This document shows positions 61,001 to 64,000 of a stretch of DNA of 64,000 nt, piece by piece; position 1 is the stretch's first letter; every line of letters starts with the position of its first letter. The notes beneath the pieces are model-generated. The model was not told the DNA's origin and did no database searches. It saw nothing but the letters and a program-made list of their open reading frames with translations. This DNA comes from Acanthaster planci (lineage: Eukaryota; Echinodermata; Asteroidea; Valvatida; Acanthasteridae). Made by a program: the position numbers and the translations under genes. The stretch covers positions 692,315-756,314 of the forward strand of contig NW_019091413.1 in the NCBI RefSeq assembly GCF_001949145.1, in the 5' to 3' direction.

Positions 61001-63608
61001 GCCGTATACATGGGTTTCCTGACATATATCGACCGCAATCATGAGAGTAAACCAGCCTGTTGACAACCACGAGTTGGTCCCCCCTCTGTGAAAAGCAAGA
61101 ATATTAGCATAAAAATATGAACGACAATTATTGTGAACAAAATAATAAAAGAACAGAACCGCTCATAGAGAAAGATGTTTCCTCTTGAATTCTTGGCTCG
61201 TCGACAGGGCGCTGTGGGAAGGGCTGATTGCTTTGCACTGTGATTGGCTACATTGCGCACGACCTGCGAACGCGAGGTTATCACTTCCTGTTCACTTTGA
61301 AGGGACATCATAAAAACAGAGAATAATGTTGAATTCAAGAGTTACAACAATAATTCACAGCTTGCTCCAAATCAGGAATATTATTAACGCCAGTGTTCCC
61401 GTCAAAAATTCACGTCTTGCTACCTTTTTCAAGTATGTAGAACAGTGACGACAACATCACCTAAAAACAACAAAAATCCCAGCAAATAAATAAATAAATA
61501 AATTAAAATAGCCAGCTAGCCATCTGACTGACTGACTGACAGACAGACAGACAGAAAGACTGACTGACTGACTGACTGACTAGAGTTAATAAAATACTTA
61601 CATTGCAAATATGGGATGAATATTGGCTTAATAAATCCAGGAATTGTTGGTGATGGCAGATTGTTTGCGACTAGTAAGCAAGATGTAGTTTATGGTGTTC
61701 TATATACGACAAAATTGCGTCACGTCGTGCCGATTGCATTTTTATGCATAGAATGCGTTCCGATAAGACAACACGAGTACAAGGAAAAATTGGAACAAAA
61801 ATCGCGACAAAATCAAAACGTGAAATTTTCTATGAAGATTGAAGTCAATATATACGACCGAAGATCTGAAGACGTGTTTTATACGCAAATATTGATGTCA
61901 ATATTCAGTATTAAGGGGAGGTAGTGACTTTTGTCAAGAATATGGACAATATTCATGAACTGCAACATGCTCCTTCAAAATTAGCGATCATGCAACTCTT
62001 TATCTTTATTTACGTACATGTGAAGTCTAATTTACCTGTGACAGCAGTGTTTCCACGGGTCAACAAAATTTTTCCGAAAGAGAGTCCCAAATTTCTTGAC
62101 ATTTAATGGGTATTTCCCAAAATTTTCAAGAATGCTTCCTACACGCTATTTGCCGTTGTTTCTCACTGGCGAACATAAAAACATAGGTAAAACGAAGATC
62201 CACCATGCATACATGTACCCACTTAGTACCTGCTTGCTTTGAGAAAAACAAAGGGTACGGGGGAAGAAGGTTTTGTTTCTCTGATTGTATTTAATGGAAA
62301 CACTGCTGTGATGATACTCGGGAGATGAGGAGACAAAATTGAATGACGTCCTTAAATGCTTAGACTCACAATGGCTGGCCCGTTTCTTTTGTGAACAGGG
62401 CAGAAGCTTCCCTCTCGCCCTCTACGGTTTGCCCGTGGAAGGTGGAGCCCGCTCTTAATCTCTTCGCTAAATTCAGCGCCTTCTCGAGGTACTTGCTTCG
62501 CCGAAACAGACCCCAGACCATAACCCTACTGCCGGGCGGCAGCTCTTCGGCTTTCAACCCAATCATGAAGAAGTTCAGGACTTGTAGAGTGGTTCGGTTG
62601 CCCACGTCGTTTTGGTATCCTCGTACCGGTGCCATATTCATCCTGATGACGCAGGAGTGACTGTCGATTTCATTACCCGCCCCTTTGCCGAGAAGATACC
62701 CTGAACTCGACACTAGGGCGCATGAAGAACACCTTAAAGTGACTGCCTGCGAAATAAAAAAAAAATTGGCCATCTACACAGGGTCCAACCATCTCAGCTA
62801 CTGTATGGCTTTTTTAATCTAGGGAATTTGTTTAATGTACTAATATGCCGTCCTTACGCAAATCCAAGATCATCACAATACACTGCAAAATCGTTTCATT
62901 GAACATACCGGTATAACCAAAACTGCAGTTAAGCATGTTTTTTGGGGGGTGATTTTCATTTCTCATGAAATGAAAATGATTTGCTCCGTAATTCACTTTG
63001 ACGGCTGGATGATTCACTTTCTAATATTAGTGATATAAAGACTGTTCCTATACTGCCGACCACAGTTTTTTTCAAACCCCTATAGGCCCATTGGTCCTGA
63101 TTAGATCTTAGCAAGATATGGCTTTTTGCAGTGAGTCGTTGTGTGTCAATCTTTGTAGGCGAACAATTCCAAACTGTTTTGCAGTTTTCTTGAATAAGTC
63201 AGACACGTTCGCATGACTTAAGAACTCTTTTTTTCCTGTAACAAATATTACTAAATCAAGTTACTGGTAGTTATCACTACCTGCAGTGCGACTCACTCAT
63301 CAAAAGTTATAGGAACTTTGTTTCGACGTTATTTCAAAGTGCACAAAGTGCAACAAAAGTTGATTCACCAAGCAGAGGAACTTGGAAGCTATATGGATGT
63401 TAGTGATTAACCTCACCTCATTGTCCAGCAGTGACCTATAATGTCGAATGGCACCGCCCACTGGCGGCAGGGTTGAATTAATGTACTGGAGGTACGGGTG
63501 CTTCACGGTCGTTTTCTCTCGTGGCGCGAACACCAAAATAGTCAGGTAGAAGGAACCAACAGAAGACAGCACCACCGAACCCAAGAAACACGCTGCTAGT
63601 TTCCGCAT
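55008..63608 (-). CDS. ST6GalNAc-like sialyltransferase (GT29), three coding exons
   Basis: The family transfers sialic acid from CMP-sialic acid in alpha-2,6 linkage to GalNAc on glycoproteins or gangliosides in the Golgi. Coding exons 63608-63417, 62746-62370 and 55416-55008 join in phase to 325 aa, the usual size of ST6GalNAc III-VI. Exon 1 encodes a type II anchor (LAACFLGSVVLSSVGSFYLTILV, residues 4-26). Exon 2 holds sialylmotif L: CALVSSSGYLLGKGAGNEID, then VIRMNMAPVRGYQNDVGNRT. Exon 3 holds a divergent S region (SPNDLVTFVRKMLGGCPLDKN, with its Cys kept), motif III (YHYYSNNGREC) and motif VS (HRFMTEKAIF, His and Glu present). The start of exon 3 is the least certain border; the acceptor at 55417-55418 was chosen because its phase fits exon 2. 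A DIRS element fills intron 2. The gene converges on the CHST15-like gene, 1.4 kb away. Confidence 0.88.
55967..56073. repeat. Left inverted terminal repeat of the DIRS element
   Basis: Reverse complement of 60403-60514. By eye, three mismatches occur in the first 77 bases, followed by a short indel near GCGCGCATATA. Confidence 0.85.
56149..57147 (+). pseudogene. DIRS gag-like ORF, frameshifted
   Basis: Starts ATG ACG GAC at 56149 in an acidic region followed by basic KQKRKPTSSRKRK. It continues in other frames at about 56.4 kb and 56.78 kb. The last part has VNPEIWAFLKQATRTREGKF, IMGHATALLNLRRRDFI and VPVTDLLFGNDL, typical of DIRS gag C-termini. Confidence 0.75.
57380..59020 (+). pseudogene. 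DIRS reverse transcriptase / RNase H, multiple breaks
   Basis: RT pieces include VVDEEIRALL, a KDGSMRTIINLKGLNEFI-like stretch and LDLKDAYFTIP followed by LTSAPRILTKV. The active-site strand lies at a frame break (about 57960-57990). RNase H pieces include LQADASSKGWGACC and KLHINYLELLAAV, then NNTMADFLSRSYNG. Stops and shifts occur at about 57.66, 57.98, 58.37, 58.61 and 58.71 kb. Confidence 0.8.
59117..60041 (+). pseudogene. DIRS tyrosine recombinase, frameshifted
   Basis: The frame 59117-59815 has the N-terminal core-binding part (SWRVGTQKQYSSAIRKW) and the first catalytic Arg (SGQRAQTL). The remainder continues in another frame to 60041 and ends VPVDVILQMAG...TFAKFY with the catalytic Tyr region. 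The middle His-x-x-Arg box is disrupted by the frame change. Confidence 0.85.
60403..60514. repeat. Right inverted terminal repeat of the DIRS element
   Basis: Complementary to 55967-56073 and ending CAATCTCACGTGATTC. The CACTTGCTTGGGTGTGGTGGCC segment marks its inner part. Confidence 0.85.
60782..60817. other. Two adjacent perfect hairpins
   Basis: CGGTTCGTT (60782-60790) pairs with 60794-60802 across a TTT loop. Immediately after, CCTGG (60804-60808) pairs with CCAGG (60813-60817) across a TTTA loop. It lies in the sialyltransferase intron, 270 bases beyond the DIRS end. Function unknown. Confidence 0.6.
61214..61291 (-). repeat. Dispersed repeat shared with 16.55 kb
   Basis: Reverse-oriented copy of 16550-16628, with the same CAGGAAGTGATAACCTCGCG start on the minus strand and GCAAAGCAATCAGCCCTTCC further on. 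Confidence 0.6.
61476..61585. repeat. Compound microsatellite (TAAA/CTGA/CAGA)
   Basis: A short (TAAA)n tract is followed by (CTGA)n, (CAGA)n and again (CTGA)n tetranucleotide runs. Simple sequence in the sialyltransferase intron. Confidence 0.9.
61590..62369. other. Intron sequence without recognisable features
   Basis: The distal part of sialyltransferase intron 2. Open frames of 60-102 codons exist on the plus strand but match nothing I know and lack splice logic. No repeat structure was noticed. Confidence 0.5.
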
Positions 63609-63685
63609 GGTTTTAGGTGGGCAGCTGCAAAACCGAATGAAACTAGCACTGCTCGTGGGGTGTGTTTCTGTTGCTCGCTCATTCC

Positions 63686-63692
63686 TTTATAC
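63686..63692 (-). promoter_or_regulatory. Possible TATA box of the sialyltransferase gene
   Basis: TATAAAG on the minus strand, about 78-84 bases upstream of the start codon at 63608, a plausible spacing for a short 5' UTR. No other core-promoter element was identified. Confidence 0.4.
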
Positions 63693-64000
63693 TCTATAGT
63701 CCACGTTGAGATTATACAGGTTAACATGATTGTGTTTTGTTTCCCTTGCCGATTCTTTCTCCTTTCAAACAGTAACCCAATTTCTTGCCTAACCTTAAAA
63801 TTTATTTGAAAAGAGTCGTCTCCATTGTTCCCGCCAAGAAATGTTGATCAAACAAGCGAGTCCTTTCCCCCCGTTCATTTCCTCCGAGGACTCGTCTGTT
63901 TGACACGATTTCAATACACATGTACCATGTGTGTAGGGGACTGGGCCCTACTTGAATTTGTAACTAATTTATGAAAGTCCTAAATAATCCATTACAGTGA

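Noticed and set aside
61616-61924. 102-codon plus-strand frame
   Set aside because: No similarity recognised, it lies inside an intron on the opposite strand, and composition is AT-rich like its surroundings.

Overview
The window is eukaryotic nuclear DNA: intron-rich genes with GT-AG splice sites, tRNA-derived SINEs, many MITEs, a BEL/Pao LTR element and a DIRS-type element. A GT29 sialyltransferase of the ST6GalNAc III-VI type, a CHST15-type sulfotransferase and RELCH together suggest an invertebrate deuterostome (hemichordate, echinoderm or cephalochordate). The species is an inference and cannot be fixed from the sequence alone. All gene models were spliced by hand; in each, the exon phases agree from exon to exon.

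Left third: the 5' half of RELCH lies on the minus strand (13 coding exons, 12739 down to 307) and its 3' half runs off the left edge. Its introns hold a Harbinger-like MITE, a foldback element, three copies of a piggyBac-like TTAA MITE, a SINE and a hAT-like MITE. From about 13 to 19.8 kb is repeat-bearing intergenic DNA with no gene I can support.

Middle: an uncharacterised gene (seven coding exons, minus strand, 30447 to 19792) encodes about 640-650 residues, with a long last exon carrying a Cys-rich motif. Its first exon may be non-coding, near 33.2 kb. From 35966 to 53581 on the plus strand is a complete CHST15-like Golgi sulfotransferase (eight coding exons, 512 aa). Its 10-kb second intron contains a decayed BEL/Pao element (37480-46365), itself invaded by a 3.2-kb DNA transposon and SINE sequence. 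Its 4-kb sixth intron is packed with foldback MITEs, direct repeats and a 24-bp minisatellite.

Right: a complete three-exon ST6GalNAc-like sialyltransferase (63608 to 55008, minus strand, 325 aa) converges on the sulfotransferase. Its 7-kb second intron carries a DIRS-type element with inverted terminal repeats (55967-60514) and broken gag, RT/RNase H and tyrosine-recombinase frames.

Functionally, RELCH acts in recycling-endosome to trans-Golgi traffic. The two right-hand genes are Golgi type II glycan-modifying enzymes, one sulfating and one sialylating. I see no operon-like or defence system; the novelty is the unknown gene, the divergent sialylmotif S, and the nested and foldback repeat architecture.
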